Shown here piece after piece: positions 15,885 to 23,628 of a DNA stretch of 64,000 bases. Below the pieces are notes generated by a model, which searched no databases, was not told where the DNA came from, and saw only the letters and a list, made by a program, of their open reading frames with translations. Location of the stretch: positions 124,001 to 188,000 of the forward strand of contig JAJEIQ010000054.1 in NCBI GenBank assembly GCA_022827905.1, written 5' to 3'. The translations under genes and the position numbers were made by a program. Within the stretch, counting starts at the first letter, position 1, and every line of letters starts with the position of its first letter. The DNA is from Pseudomonadales bacterium (lineage in GTDB: Bacteria > Pseudomonadota > Gammaproteobacteria > Pseudomonadales > Azotimanducaceae).

Positions 15885-17852
15885 GTGGGGCCAGCCCTTG
15901 CCGCCGCCTTGGCGCGACTGAACGTGGCCACGGCGATGGACCTGCTGCTGCACCTGCCGCACCGCTACCAGGACCGCACTCGAATCGTGCCGCTCAAGGC
16001 GCTGCGCATTGGCCAGGAGTGCTTGGTGCAAGGCCAAGTAACGGACAGTCGCATCACCTATGGGCGGCAGCGCAATTGGTTGGTGGTTCTCAACGACGGC
16101 GAAGGCGCACTGACGCTACGCTTCTTCCACTTCAGCCAAAGACAGGTGGAGAACTTGAAGATCGGCCGCATCGCCCGTTGCTTCGGCGAGGTTCGCGCTG
16201 GGCCGACGGGGATGGAGATGGCCCATCCCGAATATCGTGACTACGCCGAACCGCCAACCGAGCTGGAGGCTCGCCTCACCCCGGTCTATCCGACCACCAA
16301 GGGGCTCGGACAGACCCGCCTGCGCGCCATGATTGCCCAAGTCCGGGCCTTGGACTGGCCGCAAGGCTCGGCCTTGCCGCTGGAATCCTTGTTCTTCCTC
16401 CACCTGCCGCCTGCCGGCGCGACGGGCGAGGATATCGCCCAAGCCCAGGAACGCATCGCCCGCGACGAGTTGACTGCCTACTACTTGGTGATGCGCTTTC
16501 GGCAGAGCCAACGCCAGAGCCAGCAGGCGCCGCCGTTGCCGCAAGCGCAGCAGCTTGGCCGAACGCTGCTTGAACAGCTCGGCTTCAAGCTGACCGGTGC
16601 CCAACGGCGCGTCGTGCGCGAAGTGCTGCTCGACCTCGCTGAGGCCCGCCCCATGCTGCGGCTGCTGCAGGGTGATGTCGGCAGCGGCAAGACCGTGGTG
16701 GCCGCCTTCGCGGCCATCCGCGCCGCCGAGCACCAAGCGCAGACCGCCCTCATGGCGCCCACTGAAATTCTCGCCGAGCAGCATTACTTGAGCTTTTCAA
16801 GCTGGCTTGCGCCCTTGGGGATTCCGGTGGCGATGCTGACCGGCGGCCAGAGCAAGGCGGTGCGGCAGCGGGTGCTCGATGGTCTGGCCAGCGGCGAGAC
16901 CTTGGTCGCGGTCGGCACCCACGCGCTGTTCCAGCAGGCCACCGCGTTCGCCAATCTCGCCCTCACCATCGTCGATGAGCAGCATCGCTTCGGCGTCCAC
17001 CAGCGCATGGCCCTGCGGGCCAAGGGGCGCACGCCCCATCAACTCATCATGACGGCAACGCCGATACCGCGCACCCTCACCATGGCCCTGTACGCGGACA
17101 TGGATGTCTCCCTGCTCGACGAGCTGCCGCCAGGACGCCAGCCCATCGACACCTTGGTGATCGCCGCCAGCCGCCGGGACGAGGTGTTGGCGCGCATCGC
17201 CAAGGCGCTTGATGCCGGGCAGCAGGCCTACTGGGTCTGCACCCTGATCGAGGACTCCGATCAACTCTACGCGGAGTCCGCCGAAAGCACTTGGCAAAGG
17301 CTCAAGGCGCAACTGCCGGGCCGGCGCATCGGCCTGATCCACGGGCGTATGAAGAGCGAGGAGAAGGCCGCCGTCATGGCCGCATTCAAGTCCGGCGAGC
17401 ATCAGTTGCTGGTGGCCACTACGGTGATCGAAGTGGGCGTCGATGTGCCCAACGCCAGCCTGATGGTGATCGAAAACCCGGAACGCTTGGGGCTGGCCCA
17501 GCTCCATCAACTTCGCGGCCGCATCGGCCGCGGCAGCCGCAAGAGCTACTGCATCCTGCTCTACGGCACGCCACTCGGCGAGCTCAGCCGAGAACGGCTC
17601 AAGGTCATTCGCGAAAGCCAGGACGGCTTCCACATCGCCGAACAGGATTTGGCCCTGCGCGGCCCCGGCGAAATCCTCGGCACTAGGCAAACCGGCGAAA
17701 CCCGCTTTCGGGTGGCGAGCTTGGAACGTCACGCGCACCTCATTCCCGAGATCATTCAGGAAGGCCAGCGGCTGCTCGCCGAGGCGCCGGAGGAGGCCGA
17801 AGCCCTGCGCTTGGCTTGGGCAGGCGGCGATGTGGGGCCGGTGTCGGTCTGA
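15885..17852 (+). CDS. recG: ATP-dependent DNA helicase RecG
   Basis: RecG is the branched-DNA helicase that regresses stalled forks. It has an N-terminal wedge/OB domain (LLLHLPHRYQDRTRIVPL onward), a Walker A LQGDVGSGKTVVAAF (about residue 261), a DEQH box VDEQHRFGVHQR (about 364), then TATPIPRTL, VIEVGVDVPNASLMV and the QLRGRIGRG motif VI. The listed start is the GTG at 15885, but the frame upstream encodes DSPVTALKGVGPAL, whose ALKGVG part belongs to the conserved RecG N-terminus. There is no ATG, GTG or TTG between the spoT stop (15811) and 15885. A CTG at 15831 is the best candidate for the true start. Confidence 0.94.
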   Translation: MGPALAAALARLNVATAMDLLLHLPHRYQDRTRIVPLKALRIGQECLVQGQVTDSRITYGRQRNWLVVLNDGEGALTLRFFHFSQRQVENLKIGRIARCFGEVRAGPTGMEMAHPEYRDYAEPPTELEARLTPVYPTTKGLGQTRLRAMIAQVRALDWPQGSALPLESLFFLHLPPAGATGEDIAQAQERIARDELTAYYLVMRFRQSQRQSQQAPPLPQAQQLGRTLLEQLGFKLTGAQRRVVREVLLDLAEARPMLRLLQGDVGSGKTVVAAFAAIRAAEHQAQTALMAPTEILAEQHYLSFSSWLAPLGIPVAMLTGGQSKAVRQRVLDGLASGETLVAVGTHALFQQATAFANLALTIVDEQHRFGVHQRMALRAKGRTPHQLIMTATPIPRTLTMALYADMDVSLLDELPPGRQPIDTLVIAASRRDEVLARIAKALDAGQQAYWVCTLIEDSDQLYAESAESTWQRLKAQLPGRRIGLIHGRMKSEEKAAVMAAFKSGEHQLLVATTVIEVGVDVPNASLMVIENPERLGLAQLHQLRGRIGRGSRKSYCILLYGTPLGELSRERLKVIRESQDGFHIAEQDLALRGPGEILGTRQTGETRFRVASLERHAHLIPEIIQEGQRLLAEAPEEAEALRLAWAGGDVGPVSV

Positions 17853-17859
17853 TTCGGCC

Positions 17860-19350
17860 TTAGGCAGGGGTCTCGGCGAGTGTCGAAAGGAACTCCGTCA
17901 GCAAGGCCACGGGCCGGCCCGTGGCGCCCTTCGCAGCGCCGTTGGAGAGCCATGCGCTGCCAGCGATGTCCAGGTGCGCCCACTTGAACTTCTCCGTAAA
18001 ACGAGACAGGAAGCAGCCAGCCGTTATGGTCCCGGCATGCTTGCCGCCGATGTTCGCGATATCGGCGAAGTTCGAATCCAGCTGTTTCTGGTACTCACTC
18101 CACAGCGGCAACTGCCACGCGCGATCAAGGCAGTCTTGGCCGCACTGGAGCAGCCGGTCCATCAGTGGTTGGTCGTTGCCCATGACAACGTTTGCCTCGT
18201 TTCCGAAGGCGGCTATGGCCGCACCCGTGAGGGTCGCAATGTCGATTACATGGCTGGGCTCGAAGCGTTCGGCGTAGGTTAGGGCGTCGCAAAGCAGGAG
18301 CCGCCCCTCGGCGTCCGTGTTCAGGATTTCCACCGTCTTGCCGGACAGGCTGGTGACAATATCGCCGGGCTTTGTTGCGCCGCCGCTGGGCATGTTTTCG
18401 GAAGCCGCGACCAAGCCAACCACGTTGACTGGCATCTTCAGGTTGGCGATGGCGCTCATCACGCCCAGCACGGCCGCCGAGCCGCACATGTCGAATTTCA
18501 TCTCGTCCATCGCGGGGCTGGGTTTGATGCTGATGCCGCCGGTATCGAAGGTGACTCCTTTTCCGACCAAGCAAACAGGCTTGGTGTCTTCGTCCGCACC
18601 GCGGTAGTGCAGGACGATGAGGTACGCTTCTTCGATCGAGCCGGCGGTGACTGAGAGGAAACAGCCCATCCCAAGTTCCTTCATGCGCGCCTCGTCGAGC
18701 ACCTCCACCTCGATGGCCTTGTGGTCGTTTGCCAAGTCTCGGGCATGATTGGCCAAATACGTCGGTGTGCAAACGTTGGCGGGCAGGTTGCCAAGCTGGC
18801 GGGCGCGATTCACGCCTTGGCCGATAGCCTCGCCTCGGCGCATGGCGGCCTCAAGATTTTCCGAGTTTGCGGGAATGGACAGACTTTCCAGCACCGCTTC
18901 GCGTTTCTTGTCTTCCTTCGTGGTCACGTAGCGGTAAGCGGCGGTCTCCGCTTCCTGGGCGAGCCTCGCCGCGAGCCAGTTGATGTCGATGTCGTTCACA
19001 GCAAGGTCCGCCAACACGAAATGGGCGTGCGGCATGTTCCCAGCCAACACCGCCTTCAGCGCTTCGGAAAGGAACTTGGCGGCTTCCTTGGGGCCACACT
19101 TGTCCCGCTCGCCAGCGCCGACCAGCAGCACGCGTCCCGCCACGCAACCTGCGGGGCTGTGCAGCAGGTGCCTGTCGTCATTGCTCTCCCAAATGTAGTC
19201 GTCGCTGGCCAAAACGGCGCTCAGCGCACCGTTCAGCGCAGCGTCCAAGGTCTGTGCGTTGTCGCCGAGACGACCGTCCTTCCAAACCGGCAGGACGACG
19301 CAGTCGGTGACGACTTCGGTAATGGACTCGGTAGCGGTTTCGTATCGCAT
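17860..19350 (-). CDS. pepA: Leucyl aminopeptidase PepA (M17)
   Basis: The 496-residue M17 metallo-aminopeptidase has the hallmark NTDAEGRLLLCDAL (about residues 345-358). The metal and catalytic region is LVGKGVTFDTGGISIKPS, then DEMKFDMCGSAAVLG. It removes N-terminal residues from peptides in the cytoplasm as a hexamer with two divalent metals; in E. coli it also binds DNA. The ATG at 19350 has TGGAG upstream. It is convergent with recG, with only 7 bp between stops and no terminator hairpin seen. Confidence 0.95.
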   Translation of the reverse strand: MRYETATESITEVVTDCVVLPVWKDGRLGDNAQTLDAALNGALSAVLASDDYIWESNDDRHLLHSPAGCVAGRVLLVGAGERDKCGPKEAAKFLSEALKAVLAGNMPHAHFVLADLAVNDIDINWLAARLAQEAETAAYRYVTTKEDKKREAVLESLSIPANSENLEAAMRRGEAIGQGVNRARQLGNLPANVCTPTYLANHARDLANDHKAIEVEVLDEARMKELGMGCFLSVTAGSIEEAYLIVLHYRGADEDTKPVCLVGKGVTFDTGGISIKPSPAMDEMKFDMCGSAAVLGVMSAIANLKMPVNVVGLVAASENMPSGGATKPGDIVTSLSGKTVEILNTDAEGRLLLCDALTYAERFEPSHVIDIATLTGAAIAAFGNEANVVMGNDQPLMDRLLQCGQDCLDRAWQLPLWSEYQKQLDSNFADIANIGGKHAGTITAGCFLSRFTEKFKWAHLDIAGSAWLSNGAAKGATGRPVALLTEFLSTLAETPA

Positions 19351-19371
19351 GTTTGGCTCCAGTCTGATTGG

Positions 19372-19380
19372 CCTATAGCA
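19372..19380 (-). promoter_or_regulatory. Candidate extended -10 promoter of pepA
   Basis: Read on the minus strand, TGCTATAGG is an extended -10 (TGn plus TATAGG, four of six bases) 22 nt before the pepA ATG. There is no obvious -35, as is common with extended -10 boxes. Confidence 0.4.
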
Positions 19381-19418
19381 ACAACTCGGCTAGCGGATGA
19401 ATTCAGCGACAGTGGGAG

Positions 19419-20267
19419 TCAAGGCGGTGGAAGGCCTTCATCATCTGTCGCGGCGCCCCACCGAGGCAGGCGTTTCTCCCGAAGCGCCGCGACCCCCTCT
19501 GCAAAGTCCGGCTCGGCCATCATGTCGTCGGCCAGGGCTTCGGAACGGAGCACCGAATCGGCGGGGCTGGCGGTGAGGTCGCGGTAGATTTGCCAGCGGG
19601 TTTGGCGCAAGGCGTTGGGGGAGACGGTTTCGATGAGGCCTCGGGCGTAGTCGTGCACTCGGCCTTGCAGATCCTCCGCTGCCACAAGCTCATTGACGAT
19701 GCCCAGTTGAGCGGCTTCGTCGGTGGTGAAGACACGGCTGGTCAGCAGCAGGTCATTGGCGCGGGCCAAGCCGGCTAGGCGCGGCAGAATCCAGGAGAGG
19801 CCAAATTCCGCAGGTAGGTTGAGCCTGCCGTGGGCGGTGGTGAGCTTGGCGCCGGGCACCGCGAAGCGCAGGTCGGTGAAGCAGGCGAGGGCGAGGCCGA
19901 CGCCGGCTGCGGGGCCGTTGATGGCGGCGATGATCGGCTTGCTTAGACCGAAGTGGCAGGCGAAGGGGGCGTCGAACGCCTCGGCCACGCCGTAGCCGGG
20001 GGTGGCCAAATCCGGGGCGGTGCCTGGGTCGTAGGCGCCCCGCTTGGCGTGTCCGGAGAGCGCTTCGGCGTCGCCGCCCACGCAGAAGCCGCGTCCTGTG
20101 CCGGTGATGACGATGACGCCGACATCGGCATCCTCGTCGAGTTGCTGCAAGCACCAGCGGTACTCGGTGTGCATGCGCCCGGTCCAAGCGTTCAGGCGGT
20201 GGGGGCGGTTCAGCCAGATGGTGCCGACCCCATCGGCCTTCGCCATGCGCGTGGCCTTCAACTCCAT
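19419..20267 (-). CDS. Enoyl-CoA hydratase/isomerase family protein
   Basis: The 282-residue crotonase-fold protein has an oxyanion-hole region GTGRGFCVGGDAEALSG (about residues 57-73) and NGPAAGVGLALACFTDLRFA (about 117-136). The C-terminal active-site segment AEFGLSWILPRLAG retains a Glu, but the first catalytic Glu of true hydratases, expected in the AGVGLALAC stretch, is absent. It may therefore be an isomerase or another crotonase-type acyl-CoA enzyme. Its ATG overlaps the dctP stop by one base (TAATG), so it is coupled to the TRAP binding-protein gene. The imported acid may be degraded as a CoA ester, which is inference. Confidence 0.88.
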   Translation of the reverse strand: MELKATRMAKADGVGTIWLNRPHRLNAWTGRMHTEYRWCLQQLDEDADVGVIVITGTGRGFCVGGDAEALSGHAKRGAYDPGTAPDLATPGYGVAEAFDAPFACHFGLSKPIIAAINGPAAGVGLALACFTDLRFAVPGAKLTTAHGRLNLPAEFGLSWILPRLAGLARANDLLLTSRVFTTDEAAQLGIVNELVAAEDLQGRVHDYARGLIETVSPNALRQTRWQIYRDLTASPADSVLRSEALADDMMAEPDFAEGVAALREKRLPRWGAATDDEGLPPP

Positions 20268-21376
20268 TAGCGGGCCTCCAAGTAGGCCTTCTCCGTCAGG
20301 TCGGTGTAGCGGCGAACGCCTTGCATGAAGCCAGTGTAGGAGTCGTAGATGCGTTGCGAGAGTTCATCCTCGCTGGCTGCTTCGGCCACCACCTGCAGGG
20401 ACGCTTCGCGCAGTTTCTCGATTACCCCGGCGGGCAGGGGACGCAGCAGCACGCCGTGCTCGCGCTCCAACGTGTCCAGCGCCGCCACGCTGCGGGCGGT
20501 GTAGTCCGCCAGGGTGTCGTCGTTGATGGCTTGGGCCGCGGTGGCGACCATGGCCTGCAGGTCGGCGGGCAACGCCTCATAGGCCTCGCGGTTGACGATA
20601 AGCTCCAGCACGGTGCCCGGTTCATGCCAACCGGGGTAGTAGTAATAGCGCCCGGCGCTGTAAAGGCCCAAGGCCAAGTCGTTGTACGGCCCGACCCATT
20701 CGGTGGCGTCGATGACGCCGGTTTGCAGCGCCGTGAAGACCTCTCCGCCGGGAATGGTGACCGGCACGCCGCCGGAGCGCTCCAGCACTTCGCCGCCGAG
20801 GCCGGGGATGCGCATCTTCAGCCCGGCCAGATCCTCAAGCGCTTTGATTTCCTCGTTGAACCAGCCTGCCATCTGCACACCGGTGTTGCCCGCCGCAAAG
20901 GGCACCACGTCAAATGGCGCGTACAGTTCGCGCCAGAGTTCGAGGCCGCCACCGTAACGCAGCCAAGCGTTCATTTCCTGTGCGGTCATGCCGAAGGGAA
21001 TGGCGGAGAACAGGGGCGCGATGGGCATTTTGCCGCGCCAGTAGTAGGCCGCGCCGTGGCCCATCTCCGCGGTGCCCGCGGACACCGAATCAAACACCTC
21101 GAAGGCGCCGACCAGTTCACCAGCGCCATAAACCCGAATGTCCAGTCGACCATCACTCATCATGCGCAGTCGATCAGCCAAGTTCTCCGCAGACATGCCG
21201 GCACCGGGCAGGAACTTGGGCCAGGTGGTGATGATCTTCCACTCATAGACCTTGGTCGGGACTGCGGCCGCTTCGGCGTCCGAGTTCGGCGTCTCATCGG
21301 CGCAACCGAGAAGACCGATCAACAGGATGGCGAGCCAGCCTGCGCGGCGGCCTCCTTCTTTGGAGCTAGCTTTCAT
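20267..21376 (-). CDS. dctP: TRAP substrate-binding lipoprotein, TakP-like DctP
   Basis: The 369-residue periplasmic receptor closely follows the keto-acid-binding TakP pattern: WKIITTWPKFLPGAG, GAGELVGAFEVFDSVSAGTA, the AYYWRGK segment, MRIPGLGGEVLERSGG, ATEWVGPYNDLALGLY and YYYPGWHEPGT. These residues line the 2-oxoacid and cation site in the family. The N-terminus is a lipoprotein signal (ending LLIGLLGC, Cys about 25), so the receptor is probably membrane-tethered rather than free, which is unusual for a Gram-negative TRAP receptor. No Q or M gene adjoins it; the only permease pair in view is at 849-2722. Start ATG 21376 with AAGGGAAA upstream. Confidence 0.9.
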   Translation of the reverse strand: MKASSKEGGRRAGWLAILLIGLLGCADETPNSDAEAAAVPTKVYEWKIITTWPKFLPGAGMSAENLADRLRMMSDGRLDIRVYGAGELVGAFEVFDSVSAGTAEMGHGAAYYWRGKMPIAPLFSAIPFGMTAQEMNAWLRYGGGLELWRELYAPFDVVPFAAGNTGVQMAGWFNEEIKALEDLAGLKMRIPGLGGEVLERSGGVPVTIPGGEVFTALQTGVIDATEWVGPYNDLALGLYSAGRYYYYPGWHEPGTVLELIVNREAYEALPADLQAMVATAAQAINDDTLADYTARSVAALDTLEREHGVLLRPLPAGVIEKLREASLQVVAEAASEDELSQRIYDSYTGFMQGVRRYTDLTEKAYLEAR

Positions 21377-21403
21377 GGTGTGTTTCCCTTGCCAACATTG
21401 GGT

Positions 21404-23590
21404 TCAATCCAGGGCTTGGAGGTTCGCGGCGCTGAGCATCAGCCACTTTTCGCCAGCGGTGGCGAAATGGACCTGCACCCGGGTGCGTTCGCCATGGCCA
21501 TCGCACTGCAGCACCACGCCCTCGCCAAACTTCTGATGCGCCACCCGCTGGCCGATGTTGACGGCGCTCGGCTCCGGAGCAAACAGGCCGCGCACCGGGT
21601 TGAGCAGGCTCGAGGAGCGATCCACCATGCGCCGGACGCGGATTTCGGAGACCAGGTTCGGCGGCAGCTCGCGGATGAAGCGGGACGGGCGATTGTAGTT
21701 TTCGACCCCGTGCAGGCGGCGCGTCTCGGCATGGGTGAGATAGAGCGTGCGCATGGCGCGGGTGATGCCCACGTAGCAGAGCCGGCGCTCCTCCTCCAAG
21801 CCGTTCTCGGTTTCCCGGGACTGGCGGTGGGGAAACAGGCCCTCCTCCAGGCCGGTGATGAACACGGTGGGAAACTCCAGCCCCTTGGCCGAGTGCAGCG
21901 TCATCATCTGCACGGCGGGGCCGGCGCTCGACTCCCGGTCCCCGGCGTCAAGCGCCGCTTGGTCGAGAAACTCCTCAAGCTCCGAGACCTCCGGTTGGTC
22001 CGCGTCCTGCAGCGGGAAGACCAGTTCGCCGCTGAATTGCCGGGCGGCGCTGACCAACTCCTGCAGGTTCTCCTTGCGGGCGAGGCCCCGTTCGCCCGGC
22101 TCGCGGCCGTGGTAGTCCATCAGGCCGCTGGCCTCGATCACCCACTCGGTGAGTTCATGCAGGCTCAGGTTCTCCCCGCCCTCAGCCATGCCGTCGATCA
22201 GCTTGATGAACTCCGCGACCGCGTTGGCTGCCCGCCCGCGCAACTGCCCCTCGTGGATGGCCTCCTTGCTGGCCTGCCAAAGGGATACAGCGCGGGCGCG
22301 GGACAGTTCGCGGACCGCCTCCAGAGTCTTTTCGCCGATGCCCCGGGGCGGCGTGTTCACCACCCGCTCGAAAGCCACGTCGGCATGGCGGTCATGCACC
22401 AGGCGCAGGTAGCTGAGCGCGTTCTTGATCTCGGCCCGCTCGAAGAAGCGGAAGCCGCCGTAGATGCGGTACGGAATGTCGGCCCGCATCAAGGCCTCTT
22501 CCAACACCCGCGATTGGGCGTTGGAGCGGTACAGAACCGCCATCTCATCGGCGCTGCCGCCGTCCTCGATGGCGCCCGCGATGCGCTCCGCGACGAAGCG
22601 GGCCTCTTCGAGGTCGTTGTCGGCGGAGTAAAGCTGAATGGGATCGCCGACCGCCCCTTCGGTCCACAGGGACTTCGGCAACCGCCCGGCGTTGTGGCCG
22701 ATCAAGGCGTTGGCGGCGTCGAGGATGTTGCTGGTGGAGCGGTAGTTCTGCTCCAAGCGAATGGTGGCGACCTCCTGGAACTCGTCGATGAAGGCGCGCA
22801 CGTTTTCGATGCGGGCGCCGCGCCAGCCATAGATGGATTGGTCGTCGTCGCCAACGGCCATGACATGGCTGGTGTCGCCCGCCAACAGTTTGAGCCAGTC
22901 GTATTGGATGCCGTTGGTGTCCTGGAATTCATCCACCAGAATGTGCCCGAAGCGGTGCCGGTAGTGGGTCAGCAGCGCCTCGTCGCCGCGCAGGCACTCC
23001 AGGCAGCGCAGCAGCAGCTCGGCGAAATCCACCAGCCCGCCCTCATTGCAGAGCGCCTCGTAGCTTTCATAGATGCGCTTGTGCGTGACCTGAAACAGGT
23101 CCTCGCTGTCCGGCAGCTCGGCGGCCCGGCGTCCTTCATCCTTGTGCTTGTTGATGGCCCAGACCGCTTGGCGCACCGGCCAGCGGTGCTCATCGATGTC
23201 CAACGCCCGCATGACGCGCTTGACCAAGCGCTGCTGGTCGTCGGCGTCCAGGATTTGGAAGTTCTGCGGCAGCCCCGCCTCCTGCCAGTGCATGCGCAAC
23301 AGGCGGTGGGCGATGCCGTGGAAGGTGCCTACCCACAGCGCGCTCGCCGAAACGCTCAGCAGCGCCTCGATCCGTTGGCGCATCTCCGCCGCCGCCTTGT
23401 TGGTGAAGGTCACCGCCAGCAGGCCATAGGGCGAGACGCCCTCGGCTTCGATCAGCCAAGCGATGCGATGCACCAGCACCCGCGTCTTGCCGCTGCCGGC
23501 GCCGGCGACCACCAGGGCGTTGCCCGGCGGCGCGGCAACCGCTTGGCGCTGGGCCTCGTTCAAGCCAGCGAGGATGTGGGTGACGTCCAC
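21404..23590 (-). CDS. uvrD: DNA helicase II UvrD
   Basis: The 728-residue superfamily 1A helicase acts in nucleotide-excision and mismatch repair, moving 3'-5' on single-stranded DNA. Motifs: Q-motif LNEAQRQAVAA, Walker A GAGSGKTRVL (30-39), FTNKAAAEMRQR, ILVDEFQDTN (motif II), GDDDQSIYGWRGA (III), LEQNYRS (IV), TLHSAKGLEFP (V) and VGITRAM (VI). The C-terminal IGQRVAHQKFGEGVVLQ segment is the Tudor-like tail that binds RNA polymerase in UvrD and PcrA. The start is a GTG at 23590 without a strong Shine-Dalgarno. The 27-bp gap to dctP downstream makes cotranscription possible. Confidence 0.96.
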   Translation of the reverse strand: MDVTHILAGLNEAQRQAVAAPPGNALVVAGAGSGKTRVLVHRIAWLIEAEGVSPYGLLAVTFTNKAAAEMRQRIEALLSVSASALWVGTFHGIAHRLLRMHWQEAGLPQNFQILDADDQQRLVKRVMRALDIDEHRWPVRQAVWAINKHKDEGRRAAELPDSEDLFQVTHKRIYESYEALCNEGGLVDFAELLLRCLECLRGDEALLTHYRHRFGHILVDEFQDTNGIQYDWLKLLAGDTSHVMAVGDDDQSIYGWRGARIENVRAFIDEFQEVATIRLEQNYRSTSNILDAANALIGHNAGRLPKSLWTEGAVGDPIQLYSADNDLEEARFVAERIAGAIEDGGSADEMAVLYRSNAQSRVLEEALMRADIPYRIYGGFRFFERAEIKNALSYLRLVHDRHADVAFERVVNTPPRGIGEKTLEAVRELSRARAVSLWQASKEAIHEGQLRGRAANAVAEFIKLIDGMAEGGENLSLHELTEWVIEASGLMDYHGREPGERGLARKENLQELVSAARQFSGELVFPLQDADQPEVSELEEFLDQAALDAGDRESSAGPAVQMMTLHSAKGLEFPTVFITGLEEGLFPHRQSRETENGLEEERRLCYVGITRAMRTLYLTHAETRRLHGVENYNRPSRFIRELPPNLVSEIRVRRMVDRSSSLLNPVRGLFAPEPSAVNIGQRVAHQKFGEGVVLQCDGHGERTRVQVHFATAGEKWLMLSAANLQALD

Positions 23591-23628
23591 AGTGAGAGGG
23601 GTCCGGTGGGATTCAGGCTGCTAGTTTA

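Noticed and set aside
13727-15931. Open frame of about 730 codons antisense to spoT
   Set aside because: The opposite strand encodes an intact SpoT with all motifs; the antisense translation has no recognisable domain and is composition-driven.
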